This document shows, piece after piece, positions 15,861 to 24,666 of a stretch of 64,000 bases of DNA. This stretch comes from Alphaproteobacteria bacterium SS10. GTDB taxonomy: Bacteria > Pseudomonadota > Alphaproteobacteria > TMED2. Location: positions 1,189,848-1,253,847 of the forward strand of contig JAHCML010000003.1 of NCBI GenBank assembly GCA_019192455.1, written 5' to 3'. Below the pieces are notes generated by a model, which had not been told where the DNA came from, ran no database searches, and was given only the letters and a program-made list of their open reading frames with translations. The translations under genes and the position numbers were made by a program. Within the stretch, counting starts at the first letter, position 1; each line of letters opens with the position of its first letter.

Positions 15861-18221
15861 TTAAGTTTCCTGTCCAAGCCGGCGTGAACCAGCGGAGAGC
15901 AGCGGGCCTCCCTGCCCGTCACCATCCGCAGCATCGCCAGCGGATACGGTGAGACTTTTTGACAACACTAGTGTTACATATGCGCCACAAGTGGTGTTGT
16001 CTTCAAGTCTTATCGATCCGCCGTGATCTTCCATAATCTTCTTGACGATCGCTAGCCCAAGACCAGTGCCGCCAGCGCGCCTTGTGACGTATGGCTCCGT
16101 CAATCTGTCGCGCCCCAAATCGGGGAAGCCGATTCCATTATCGCGAACAGTGATCTGGCAATCGTCACTATCCTCATGAATTGAAATAATAATTTCGCCA
16201 CCATACTTTTCGTCGTCAGCCGAATCGGCGACTCGAGCGGCCGCTTGTTCCACAGACTCAACGGCATTCTTCAAAATATTTGTCAGTGCTTGGGCAATCT
16301 GGCGTCGGTCGCATACCGTCTCGAGTCGTGTTGGAGTCTCACCCAATTCGATTCGTATTTCTGGTGATGCCTGACGCTGCAAAAACATCACCTGTTTGGT
16401 CAGCTCAACCAGGTCTGACTGTGCCATTTGTGGCTGCGGCATGCGGGCAAAGGACGAAAACTCGTCGACCATGCCGCCAATATCCCCCACCTGCCTGATG
16501 ATCGTGTCGATGCAGGTATCAAAGGTCCCGTCATTGGCAGGTACCAATTCGCCATAGCGACGACGCAGGCGCTCTGCGGCCAGCTGAATGGGCGTAAGCG
16601 GGTTCTTGATCTCATGAGCAATGCGGCGCGCCACATCGGCCCAGGCCGCCGTCCGCTGGGCCGCCACCAGATCCGTGATGTCATCAAAGGTGATGATGAA
16701 GCCGGTGATCTGGCTCTCTTGCAGCTCAGCCGTAATACGCACCAGAAGCGTTGCGCGATCACCGGGCTGCCCAAGCGGGCGTGGGACACTAAGCTCTTCC
16801 TCCACATCCCGCTGCGGCAACTGACGCACGCGATCTGTAAGGCTTGAGAGGCCAGGCAACTGCTCAAAGATGTTGCCGCTGACCGCTTGCTGCGCGTCAC
16901 CGGTTAGGAACTCGGTGGCGCGGCGGTTAGCCAGGCGGACCTGCCCTTCCCCATTAATGGAAATGATCCCGGCCGAGACGCCTGACAGGACGGTTTCAGT
17001 AAACCGTCGCCTGCGATCCATTTTGCGGTTGGCCTCTACCAACTCATCCCGCTGCTCCTCCAACTGGGAGGTCATACGGTTAAAGGTACGGGAGAGGATG
17101 CTGAGTTCATCCATATGGGCGGGTTCTGCCACCCGAACCCCAAAGTCACCACCAGAGACCCGGTCAGAGGCTTGGATAAGCTGTCCAACCGGCACGGCGA
17201 GCCAACTGGCAAACTTCAACGCAAGACCGATAGCGACGAGCAATAACAGCAGCGCGGCACCAATGAAGATCAAGGTCATCACCGCGATCAGGTTACCCCG
17301 GCGCTCTTCAAGGGCGGCATAGCCCTCCACCGCATCTCGGGCGGCATCCATATGGCCCAGCACCGCCGGATCGACGAAGCGGCCCACATATAAATAGGCA
17401 TCAACGAACTGGTTCAGGCGAACCAATGCCCGAACACGATCATCGGTGTTCCTGGTGACCACTGGTGCCTCACCGGCCCTGGCTTGGGCCAGTGCGTCGT
17501 CCGGTACCGTCTCAAACTCCATGGCAAAGGTGAGACCGGATTTAGCAATCACCCGGCCAGTACTGTCAAAGATGACAGCTTCAGTCAGGTTGCGGACCAG
17601 TGTCTGGGTCTGAAGTGCCTGGGCGAGCCGCCTGGTATTGCCCATCAGGGCGGGCGCCTCACGGTTTAAATCATTGGCCATGGCGAGGGCATCTGCACGG
17701 ATCACCTGCTGGTGCTCCTCAAGATACGCCTCGGCGACGTTCAGGCTCTCCTCAACCGAAGTACGGACCCGGTCGTTGAACCAATCCTGAACCCCGAAAT
17801 AGAAGAAGATGGCGGCAAAGCTGGCAACCAGGATCGACGGCACGGCCACAAGGACCGAGAAGAAGACGATCAGGCGCATATAAAGGCGTGAGCCTGCCAC
17901 CCCGCGCCGTCGCCTGATCCACACATCAATAAGGCGATAGAGGAACGCGAGCGCCAACGCGCCGAACAGCGCCAGATTAAGGATCAGCAGCCAAAGAACC
18001 GTGTGAGCCTCGGCGGCAACACCCGTCTCCCGGTTGGTGACGATCATAAAGGTCGTCACAAGCGAGACGGCAATCGCGAGGATCAATGCGGTCGCAATCC
18101 GATTGACGCGAATGGCGCGCGCCACCCAGCCCAGGCTTAGCCGAAGCATGCTGGCCTCTGCCGAGCGCTTATCAGCGGTCGGGGGCTCTTTCGGTAGCTC
18201 TTGATTGGTCAAATCGGCCAA
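15861..18221 (-). CDS. ntrY: membrane sensor histidine kinase NtrY
   Basis: Inner-membrane kinase that senses nitrogen or redox state and phosphorylates NtrX. Order in 786 residues: membrane segments near 41-61, 75-95 and 117-142, a periplasmic region, a fourth segment near 312-335, HAMP (about 335-390), PAS (about 405-515), HisKA with phospho-acceptor His536 (RRIAHEIKNPL), and a HATPase domain with NILKNAVES, DNGIGFPD and GGTGLGLAIV. The longest frame begins at a TTG (18221); an ATG at 18149 with GAGG 5 bases ahead is a strong alternative. The last about 150 codons (15960-16420) use more A/T-ending codons than the rest, hinting at recombination or relaxed selection there. Confidence 0.95.
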   Translation of the reverse strand: MADLTNQELPKEPPTADKRSAEASMLRLSLGWVARAIRVNRIATALILAIAVSLVTTFMIVTNRETGVAAEAHTVLWLLILNLALFGALALAFLYRLIDVWIRRRRGVAGSRLYMRLIVFFSVLVAVPSILVASFAAIFFYFGVQDWFNDRVRTSVEESLNVAEAYLEEHQQVIRADALAMANDLNREAPALMGNTRRLAQALQTQTLVRNLTEAVIFDSTGRVIAKSGLTFAMEFETVPDDALAQARAGEAPVVTRNTDDRVRALVRLNQFVDAYLYVGRFVDPAVLGHMDAARDAVEGYAALEERRGNLIAVMTLIFIGAALLLLLVAIGLALKFASWLAVPVGQLIQASDRVSGGDFGVRVAEPAHMDELSILSRTFNRMTSQLEEQRDELVEANRKMDRRRRFTETVLSGVSAGIISINGEGQVRLANRRATEFLTGDAQQAVSGNIFEQLPGLSSLTDRVRQLPQRDVEEELSVPRPLGQPGDRATLLVRITAELQESQITGFIITFDDITDLVAAQRTAAWADVARRIAHEIKNPLTPIQLAAERLRRRYGELVPANDGTFDTCIDTIIRQVGDIGGMVDEFSSFARMPQPQMAQSDLVELTKQVMFLQRQASPEIRIELGETPTRLETVCDRRQIAQALTNILKNAVESVEQAAARVADSADDEKYGGEIIISIHEDSDDCQITVRDNGIGFPDLGRDRLTEPYVTRRAGGTGLGLAIVKKIMEDHGGSIRLEDNTTCGAYVTLVLSKSLTVSAGDAADGDGQGGPLLSAGSRRLGQET

Positions 18222-18253
18222 GGCAATTCCAAGCGGTGTTGAACCTCTTGGTT

Positions 18254-19702
18254 CTATTTTATCCCGCGGATAACCGGAATGTCTAAATGCCGGATCTTCT
18301 TACGCAAGGTATTGCGGTTGAGACCGAGCAACTCTGCCGCCTTAATCTGGTTGCCACGGGTCGCTTCCAGGCATTGGGCGATCAGTGGCCGCTCAACCTC
18401 CCGAAGGATGCGGTCGTAAAGGCCATTGGCTGGAAGGCCATCACTATGCGCCTGGAAGTAGGTGCTCAAATGACGAGCGACGGCATCTGACAGGCTCTCA
18501 TCTGCTGGCGCGACACCGTTGCTGGCCGCCTGCGGTGTTGGTGCCTCGCTAAGCTCGGTTTCAATGACGTCGATATCGAGTTGCTCATCAACATAGAGGG
18601 CGGCTAAGCGGCGGACCAAGTTCTCAAGCTCACGCACATTACCAGGCCATTCATGGGCCTGGAGGCGCTTCATCGCTGCCGGTGTAAGCTGTTTAGGCCG
18701 CTGATCAGGCATTAGGTCGAGGCCTGAGAAGTGGCTGACCAGATCCGGAATATCGCTCACACGCTCACGCAGGCTTGGGAGGCGCATAGGCACGACGTTG
18801 AGGCGGTAGTACAGATCCTCGCGGAACAGACCTTGGCGGATTAGCGCCCGCAAATCGCGGTGCGTTGCGGCAATGATCCGGACATCGGCGGCCATGGCGG
18901 TACGGCCACCAACGGTGGTGAACTCCCCCTCCTGCAGAACGCGCAGCAGGCGGGTCTGCGCCTCGGGCGGCATATCGCCAATTTCATCAAGGAACAGCGT
19001 GCCACCCTGGGCTTGCTCAAACCGGCCAGTTGCCCGGTTCAAGGCACCGGTGAAGGCGCCCTTCTCATGGCCGAACAGCTCACTTTCAATAAGCTCACGC
19101 GGGATGGCAGCCATATTAACGGCGACAAAGGGGCCGTTCTTACGCTGGCCAAGCTCATGCAGGGCGCGGGCGACCAATTCTTTACCCGTGCCTGACTCAC
19201 CATTGATAAGGACGGTTAGGTCCGTATTCATTAGGCGCGCCATGATCCGGTAGATGTTCTGCATCGCCGGTGAGCGGCCGATCAGGGGCAAGCGTTCAGC
19301 CCCCTGCTCTGCCTGGGGGGCCGTTTCAGCTTCAGCACTCGCTTTTAGGGCCCGGTCGACAACTTGGATCAGCTCAGTCAGATCAAATGGCTTCGGCAGA
19401 TACTCGAAGGCACCACGCTCGGCGGCCTTAACCGCCGTAATCAGTGTGTTCTGGGCACTCATCACCACAACGCGAAGATCTGGGCGGAGGCGCTTCAACC
19501 GTGGCAGCAGCTCCAACCCGTTCTCATCGGGCATGACAACATCAGTGATGACCAGATCCCCATCACCATCAGACACCCAACGCCAAAGCGTAGAGGCATT
19601 GCTTGTGGTGCGGACGTCATAGCCTTCGCGGGCCAGTGCTTGGGTAAGCACCGTGCGGATCGAGCGATCATCATCGGCAACAAGGATAGTGGCAGCGCTC
19701 AT
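18254..19702 (-). CDS. ntrC: nitrogen regulator NtrC (sigma-54 activator)
   Basis: Enhancer-binding activator of nitrogen-starvation genes, phosphorylated by NtrB. Receiver with Asp54 ([13 protein letters not shown]), AAA+ domain with Walker A GESGTGKE at 168-175, an intact GAFTGA loop at 215-220 and [10 protein letters not shown], and a Fis-type helix-turn-helix ([20 protein letters not shown]). 482 residues, normal length. The ATG is 3 bases after the ntrB stop, and ntrY starts 32 bases after the ntrC stop. Confidence 0.97.
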   Translation of the reverse strand: MSAATILVADDDRSIRTVLTQALAREGYDVRTTSNASTLWRWVSDGDGDLVITDVVMPDENGLELLPRLKRLRPDLRVVVMSAQNTLITAVKAAERGAFEYLPKPFDLTELIQVVDRALKASAEAETAPQAEQGAERLPLIGRSPAMQNIYRIMARLMNTDLTVLINGESGTGKELVARALHELGQRKNGPFVAVNMAAIPRELIESELFGHEKGAFTGALNRATGRFEQAQGGTLFLDEIGDMPPEAQTRLLRVLQEGEFTTVGGRTAMAADVRIIAATHRDLRALIRQGLFREDLYYRLNVVPMRLPSLRERVSDIPDLVSHFSGLDLMPDQRPKQLTPAAMKRLQAHEWPGNVRELENLVRRLAALYVDEQLDIDVIETELSEAPTPQAASNGVAPADESLSDAVARHLSTYFQAHSDGLPANGLYDRILREVERPLIAQCLEATRGNQIKAAELLGLNRNTLRKKIRHLDIPVIRGIK

Positions 19703-19705
19703 AGA

Positions 19706-20884
19706 TCAGCTGGCTTCTGGCTCTGCTGCCGCGCGGTTGGTACCGGCGGCGCGTGGTTTCCAAATCGGTAGCGATACGCGGAACAAGGTGCGGCCCGGCT
19801 CGCTTTCAAAGGTGATGATGCCGCCATGGTCGGCGACGAGCTTCGCGACCAGTGCAAGGCCCAGGCCAGTTCCACCACTCTTTGTTGTCACGAACGGATC
19901 AAACAAATGGGGACGTACATCCTCGGGGATGCCAATGCCGTTATCCTCGATAGTCACTTGTAAAGGCAGGTGAATTCGGCTGCCCTGTCCTGCCAGTGTT
20001 AGGCGAACAGTCGGGTTGTAAGAGGTTGCGATCTTAATCTCACCATCACGGCTTGGCGCCGCCTCTGCCGCATTTTTAAGCAGATTGAGGAAGAGCTGAA
20101 TAAGTTGTTCGCGATTGCCCCGGATCGGCGGCAGTGATGGATCATACGCCTCTTCAATCTCGATCCCCTCACAGAACCCCGCCTGCGCTGAGCGGCGAAC
20201 CTGCTGCAGCACTTCGTGGATATTCACGGGGTCAGCATCCAAGGGACCGGTATCGGTGAAGACTTCCACCCGATCGACAAGGCTCTTAATCCGGCTCGTC
20301 TCTTCGCGGATCAGCTGGGTTAGTTCGCGGTCCTCATCACTGGCCTGCTGCTCCAGCAGCTGTGCCGCGCCACGGATGCTTAAGAGTGGGTTGCGTAATT
20401 CATGCGCCAGCATCGCAGCCATACCGGAGATGGAACGGACCGCATGCCGGTGGTTGTTCCGCTGATCGATCTTTTTAGCGATTGAGCGCTCACCAATTTG
20501 GATCAGCACCTCTTCAGCCGGCACACCAATTGGCGCCACTTGAACCATCACGGTTTGCTGGCCGGTATGGGGTGTGTCCAATTCGATGCCGTATTCCGCA
20601 ACTGAGTTGCCGGTTTTAAAGGCCAAATCGACCAGGGCAAAGATTGGCGAGGCTGTGGGCAGCACATCACCTAGATCCTGTTTCAGGAACGCAGCCTTCG
20701 GCAGGTTGAAGAAGTCTTCAGCCGATAAATTAATGCGGGTGATCTGGCCGTGCTGGTTAGCAACGATCACGGGATCAGGCAGGGCCTCAAAAATAGCGTC
20801 GCCCGTGCTCTTCGCCGAGTTCGGCTCGCGCTGTTTATCCTTTTGTGTGCCGCCAGGATGTCTAAGGATCGGTGCGGTATCCAA
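19706..20884 (-). CDS. ntrB: nitrogen regulation histidine kinase NtrB
   Basis: Soluble kinase/phosphatase acting on NtrC, normally controlled by PII protein. A PAS domain (about 30-140) is followed by HisKA with phospho-acceptor His161 (MLAHELRNPLLSIRGA) and a HATPase domain (LFLNLLKNAAEA, DNGIGIPED, GGTGLGLALVAKL). 392 residues. The start is a TTG at 20884 with weak ribosome-site support. In most relatives dusB (nifR3) sits just upstream; here the divergent ispDF is there instead. Confidence 0.96.
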   Translation of the reverse strand: MDTAPILRHPGGTQKDKQREPNSAKSTGDAIFEALPDPVIVANQHGQITRINLSAEDFFNLPKAAFLKQDLGDVLPTASPIFALVDLAFKTGNSVAEYGIELDTPHTGQQTVMVQVAPIGVPAEEVLIQIGERSIAKKIDQRNNHRHAVRSISGMAAMLAHELRNPLLSIRGAAQLLEQQASDEDRELTQLIREETSRIKSLVDRVEVFTDTGPLDADPVNIHEVLQQVRRSAQAGFCEGIEIEEAYDPSLPPIRGNREQLIQLFLNLLKNAAEAAPSRDGEIKIATSYNPTVRLTLAGQGSRIHLPLQVTIEDNGIGIPEDVRPHLFDPFVTTKSGGTGLGLALVAKLVADHGGIITFESEPGRTLFRVSLPIWKPRAAGTNRAAAEPEAS

Positions 20885-20945
20885 ATGAGGCTCGCTAAAA
20901 ATTTACCTGATTAAATTTTGTGCAAGATAAGCGAGAGCCATTGAC

Positions 20946-20964
20946 GCAACAATAGCCTTGTTGC
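20946..20964. promoter_or_regulatory. inverted repeat in the ntrB/ispDF divergent region
   Basis: GCAACAATAGCCTTGTTGC: perfect 7-base arms with a 5-base centre, 61 bases ahead of ntrB and 79 bases ahead of ispDF in a 159-base divergent gap. The form is that of a dimeric repressor or activator site, but no known consensus is matched and no partner is identified. Confidence 0.4.
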
Positions 20965-21043
20965 ATGCGATGGCTGCCTTGCGGTGAACGAGCCGCTGGC
21001 CATGTGATGTCACCTGGCCATTCCTACACGAACAATTCTGAAG

Positions 21044-22273
21044 ATGCCCGATAGCAAGCCCGGCAGCCATGCCCAGAAATCGATAGCAGCCCTGCTTGTG
21101 GCTGCGGGTCAGGGCATCCGTTTTATGTCCGATCGGCCAAAGCAGTATTTGACCCTGGGCGATGCCCCCGTGCTTCGCCATGCCGTCCTGGCTTTCCTTA
21201 ACCACCCGCAGATTGGTCATGTGCAGGTGGTAATCGGTGATGACCACCGTGAGTTGTATGATCAAGCGGTTGGGGATTTAGGCCTGCCTGAGCCGATCAT
21301 CGGCGGTGCCACCCGTCAGCAATCGGTCGCCCGTGGGCTTGAGAGCCTTGCAAATGCCGCCGACCCAGACCTGGTCCTGATCCATGACGCTGCACGCCCA
21401 CTAATCGGTGAGGAAACCCTGAACAGCCTTATCGACGCACTGGACGAACAGGTGGGCGCAATCGTGGCTGTGCCCGTTGCGGACACGCTTAAACGTGCAG
21501 ATGACGGCGATTGCATCACCGAGACTGTTTCCCGCGATCAGCTGTGGCAGGCCCAAACCCCACAAGGGTTTCGGTTCCGGGATATCTTAAAGGCACACCG
21601 TGACCTGACAGAAGGCGATTTTACTGATGACGCCTCACTTGCTGAAGCGCTCGGCTTACCAGTGAAACTGATCGAGGCAAGTTCCCCCAATTTCAAAATT
21701 ACCCGACGAAATGATCTGACCATGGCTCAAGCATTGATGGCTGGCGCAGCTGACCAAACAACCCCTGTTATGGAGGCCCGAACCGGCTTTGGTTTTGATG
21801 TGCACCGGCTGGTGCCCGGTGATGGCGTCATCCTCTGTAACGTCACCATCCCCAGCGACATGAAGCTGGATGGTCATTCCGATGCAGATGTAGCTTTGCA
21901 CGCCCTAACCGACGCCATTCTGGCCTCGATCAGTGCCGGTGATATTGGCGAGCACTTCCCACCCACGGATCCGAAATGGAAGGGTGCGGAGAGTGTTCAG
22001 TTCCTCGACCACGCCCTGGGCCTCCTCCTCAAGCGGGGTGGTCGTTTGGTCCATGTGGATGTGACCCTGATGTGTGAGAAGCCGAAGATCGGGCCTAACC
22101 GCCCTGCCCTTCGTGAGCGGTTGGCCGAGATCGTGGGCCTCGACCTCGATCGTGTCTCGGTTAAGGCCACCACGACAGAACGGCTGGGCTTCACCGGGCG
22201 CGGTGAAGGTATTGCTTGCCAGGCGGTTGCATCAGTTGAGGTGCCACGCAGCCCGTCATCTGGCGCCGCCTAA
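21044..22273 (+). CDS. ispDF: bifunctional IspD/IspF (MEP pathway)
   Basis: Fused enzyme for two non-successive steps of the non-mevalonate isoprenoid pathway: CDP-methylerythritol synthesis (IspD, residues about 12-235) and MEcPP synthesis (IspF, about 245-405). Seen: AAGQGIRF with PKQYLTLG and IHDAARP for IspD; GFGFDVHRL (metal ligands Asp252 and His254), DGHSDADVALHALTDA and GDIGEHFPP for IspF. The 409-residue fusion is typical of alphaproteobacteria. The stop overlaps the next ATG (TAATG). The later pathway gene dxr is also in this window at the right edge. Confidence 0.97.
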   Translation: MPDSKPGSHAQKSIAALLVAAGQGIRFMSDRPKQYLTLGDAPVLRHAVLAFLNHPQIGHVQVVIGDDHRELYDQAVGDLGLPEPIIGGATRQQSVARGLESLANAADPDLVLIHDAARPLIGEETLNSLIDALDEQVGAIVAVPVADTLKRADDGDCITETVSRDQLWQAQTPQGFRFRDILKAHRDLTEGDFTDDASLAEALGLPVKLIEASSPNFKITRRNDLTMAQALMAGAADQTTPVMEARTGFGFDVHRLVPGDGVILCNVTIPSDMKLDGHSDADVALHALTDAILASISAGDIGEHFPPTDPKWKGAESVQFLDHALGLLLKRGGRLVHVDVTLMCEKPKIGPNRPALRERLAEIVGLDLDRVSVKATTTERLGFTGRGEGIACQAVASVEVPRSPSSGAA

Positions 22274-22779
22274 TGGCTGGTGATGTCGCCGATGGGCTGA
22301 TTGCCCCTGCCAAGCACGTTATCGAATTGGCCACCGATAGCGGCGTTATGATTGCTGCCGCTGAGTCTTGTACCGGCGGGCTTATCACGGCGTCCCTAAC
22401 CAGCATTGCTGGCTCATCCTCCGCCGTGGATCGTGGCTTTGTTACCTACACTAATGAGGCCAAGCACGAGCAGTTGGGTGTGTCCTTATCCACCCTTGAA
22501 CACCATGGCGCGGTAAGTCAGCAAACCGCGAGTGAAATGGTTGCTGGGGTTTTCGGGCAGACAAAAATGGCAGGGGTCGCGGTATCTATAACGGGCGTGG
22601 CCGGCCCCGGTGGCGGCACAGCTGAGAAGCCTGTGGGCCTTGTCTATATCGGCTATGGCAGACGTGGCGCACCGGTGCAGGTTGAGCAATGCCTGTTCGA
22701 TGGTGACCGGGCGAATGTCCGCCACCAGACCGTGCTTAAGGCATTTGAGTTGATTGAGGCGCTGCTAACGAACAGCTAG
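22273..22779 (+). CDS. pncC: CinA-family nicotinamide-nucleotide amidohydrolase
   Basis: Deamidates nicotinamide mononucleotide to nicotinate mononucleotide in NAD recycling. It is the stand-alone CinA C-terminal domain (168 residues), with AAESCTGGLI, the SSSAVDRGFVTYTNEAK segment and ITGVAGPGGGTAEKPVG. The N-terminal competence-damage domain of full CinA is absent, as is common. Start overlaps the ispDF stop by one base; it ends convergently with ratA, sharing CTAG. Confidence 0.92.
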   Translation: MAGDVADGLIAPAKHVIELATDSGVMIAAAESCTGGLITASLTSIAGSSSAVDRGFVTYTNEAKHEQLGVSLSTLEHHGAVSQQTASEMVAGVFGQTKMAGVAVSITGVAGPGGGTAEKPVGLVYIGYGRRGAPVQVEQCLFDGDRANVRHQTVLKAFELIEALLTNS

Positions 22780-23294
22780 GCCGTACTCTCAATCACGATG
22801 GTTCGTGCCTTCTGGCCGGTTCTGGCTTCCGCCTCGGCAAGATCGCCATAGAGCACCTGGGCCTGGTCCTCAAACGCACCGACCATTCTACTCACCACCT
22901 CTGAGAAGAAGAGTGCGGCAACCTTCTGCAGCATCTTTGACCGGAACTCAAAGTCGACAAAGAAATCGACCTCGCACGCATCACCATTGCCGGTTGGCGT
23001 GAACGTCCATTCATTGCGGAGCGACTTGAGGGGGCCGTCCAGATACTCAACCTTGATCGCCGCTGGTGCGCCGACACCCTTCGGTGGTTCGAGCACAACG
23101 CGAGAGGTAAAGCGTTCCCGGATCATGCGGAAGCCAATGATCAAATCGGCTAGAACCACATCCCCTTTGCGGGAGCGTATGCGGGACGCCACGCACCAAG
23201 GTAGAAACTTTGGATAGCTCGCGATATCGGCCACCAGCTCGAACATCTGGTCCGAACGGTATGGGACGATCTTCTTTTCGCAATGGGTGGGCAT
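22776..23294 (-). CDS. ratA: RatA/COQ10-type START-domain protein
   Basis: Small SRPBCC/START-fold protein of the COQ10/RatA family, 172 residues. Seen: YRSDQMFELVADIASYPKFLPWC, ADLIIGFRMIRERFTSRV and the amphipathic C-terminal helix. Eukaryotic members bind ubiquinone; E. coli RatA was reported to hinder ribosome subunit joining. In alphaproteobacteria this gene regularly follows lipA, as here (14-base gap), which favours a link to respiration over a toxin role, but that is inference. Confidence 0.9.
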   Translation of the reverse strand: MPTHCEKKIVPYRSDQMFELVADIASYPKFLPWCVASRIRSRKGDVVLADLIIGFRMIRERFTSRVVLEPPKGVGAPAAIKVEYLDGPLKSLRNEWTFTPTGNGDACEVDFFVDFEFRSKMLQKVAALFFSEVVSRMVGAFEDQAQVLYGDLAEAEARTGQKARTIVIESTA

Positions 23295-23308
23295 GGCGTT
23301 AGACCAAC

Positions 23309-24295
23309 CTACTCCGCGGCTACCACATCAGCTTTTGACTTACCGGTCTTAGCGCTGGCCAGTTTGGCCTCACGCGCTTCACGCAGCTTTACAAAATCAT
23401 CGCCTGCATGGTGCGAAGAGCGGGTTAACGGCGATGCCGAAACCATCAAGAAGCCCTTGGCCCGGGACATCTTGACGTAGGAGTGGAACTCCTTGGGCTC
23501 AACAAAGCGGTCGACGGCGGCATGTTTCGGCGTCGGCTGCAGGTACTGACCAATGGTGATGAAGTCGACATCGGCGGCGCGCATATCATCCATCACTTGG
23601 AAGACTTCCTCACGCCCCTCACCTAGGCCCACCATCATGCCTGACTTGGTAAAGATGGTTGGGTCACCACGCTTAATCCGGTGAAGCAGATCGAGTGAGG
23701 TGAAATACCGCGCACCGGGTCGGATATGCGGATAAAGCCGCGGCACGGTTTCCAGATTGTGGTTAAACACATCCGGCTTATCAGCCAGCAGGATATCAAC
23801 GGCCAGATCGGTCTTGTGTTTGAAATCTGGCGTCAGGATTTCAATCGTGGTGTCGGGTGACATCTCGCGAATGGCGCGGATGGTCCGGGCAAAGTGCATG
23901 GCACCGCCATCATCCAGATCATCCCGATCAACCGAGGTGATGACCACGTGATTTAAGCCTAGTTGGGCGGTTGCCTCGGCAACATTCTCAGGCTCATGGG
24001 GATCAAGCTTGTCCGGCATGCCGGTTGCGACGTTACAAAACGCGCAGGCACGGGTGCAGACCGAACCGAGGATCATGAAGGTCGCGTGCTTCTTGGCCCA
24101 ACACTCTCCAATGTTTGGGCAAGCAGCCTCCTCGCAAACCGTATTAAGGCTTAGCCCCCGCATCAGCTTGCGGGTCTCCTGATACTCTTTCGAGACAGGT
24201 GCCTTCACCCGGATCCAAGATGGTTTCCGCTGGATCGGGTTATCTGGTTTGTGCGCCTTCTCAGGGTGGCGAACGCGATTTGGATCTACTGGCAT
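23309..24295 (-). CDS. lipA: lipoyl synthase
   Basis: Radical-SAM enzyme that inserts two sulfurs into protein-bound octanoyl groups, making the lipoyl cofactor used by the PDH subunits encoded just upstream. Auxiliary-cluster cysteines in [15 protein letters not shown]-cluster CTRACAFC, and the C-terminal [10 protein letters not shown] containing the Ser ligand are all present. 328 residues, normal length. Placement in the pyruvate dehydrogenase gene string makes functional sense. Confidence 0.97.
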   Translation of the reverse strand: MPVDPNRVRHPEKAHKPDNPIQRKPSWIRVKAPVSKEYQETRKLMRGLSLNTVCEEAACPNIGECWAKKHATFMILGSVCTRACAFCNVATGMPDKLDPHEPENVAEATAQLGLNHVVITSVDRDDLDDGGAMHFARTIRAIREMSPDTTIEILTPDFKHKTDLAVDILLADKPDVFNHNLETVPRLYPHIRPGARYFTSLDLLHRIKRGDPTIFTKSGMMVGLGEGREEVFQVMDDMRAADVDFITIGQYLQPTPKHAAVDRFVEPKEFHSYVKMSRAKGFLMVSASPLTRSSHHAGDDFVKLREAREAKLASAKTGKSKADVVAAE

Positions 24296-24409
24296 AACGT
24301 TGTCTTCTTATCCGGCAAGCCCAAGCTTACCTATGGCTAACATAGGGCGGCAGCATGATCGATTAAAGAACGAGCACCTGTCCCGTATTGCCGCATTGAG
24401 CGAGACGCA

Positions 24410-24661
24410 TCAGCCAGCATCCCGCGGTGCCATGATAATCCGGACCCGGCGGGCGGCCTCAACAAACAGGCCAACCGCAAAAACAACCGCCCCGCCGAAC
24501 AGTAACCACCAAAGCCAGGGGCTCTGATCCCCATCGGGGTTGCTGGCAAGTTCATAGAAGCCCTTACCCAGCCGAAAGAACATGGCAATGCCGAAGGCAC
24601 AGGCGAGGATGATCAGAACATGCCATCCCCGTGTCAGCTTATCGGCCAGCCAGCGCAGCAT
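24410..24661 (-). CDS. small two-helix membrane protein
   Basis: Unrecognised 83-residue protein. It has two hydrophobic segments, about residues 13-31 (WHVLIILACAFGIAMFF) and 48-66 (PWLWWLLFGGAVVFAVGLF), a short loop with DGDQSP between, and basic residues at both ends (RWLADKLTRG, ARRVRI), consistent with an inner-membrane hairpin with both ends cytoplasmic. The ATG is 5 bases after the lpdA stop and lipA follows about 114 bases on, so it is probably co-transcribed with the PDH genes. Function unknown. Confidence 0.7.
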   Translation of the reverse strand: MLRWLADKLTRGWHVLIILACAFGIAMFFRLGKGFYELASNPDGDQSPWLWWLLFGGAVVFAVGLFVEAARRVRIIMAPRDAG

Positions 24662-24666
24662 CAGAC

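Noticed and set aside
20903-21265. 120-codon minus-strand frame over the ntrB/ispDF gap and ispDF start
   Set aside because: Mostly antisense to conserved IspD motifs; no protein-like features.
22776-23294. ratA as half of a toxin-antitoxin pair
   Set aside because: No antitoxin-like partner gene is adjacent (RnfH-type partner absent), and the lipA-ratA order points to a COQ10-like housekeeping role.
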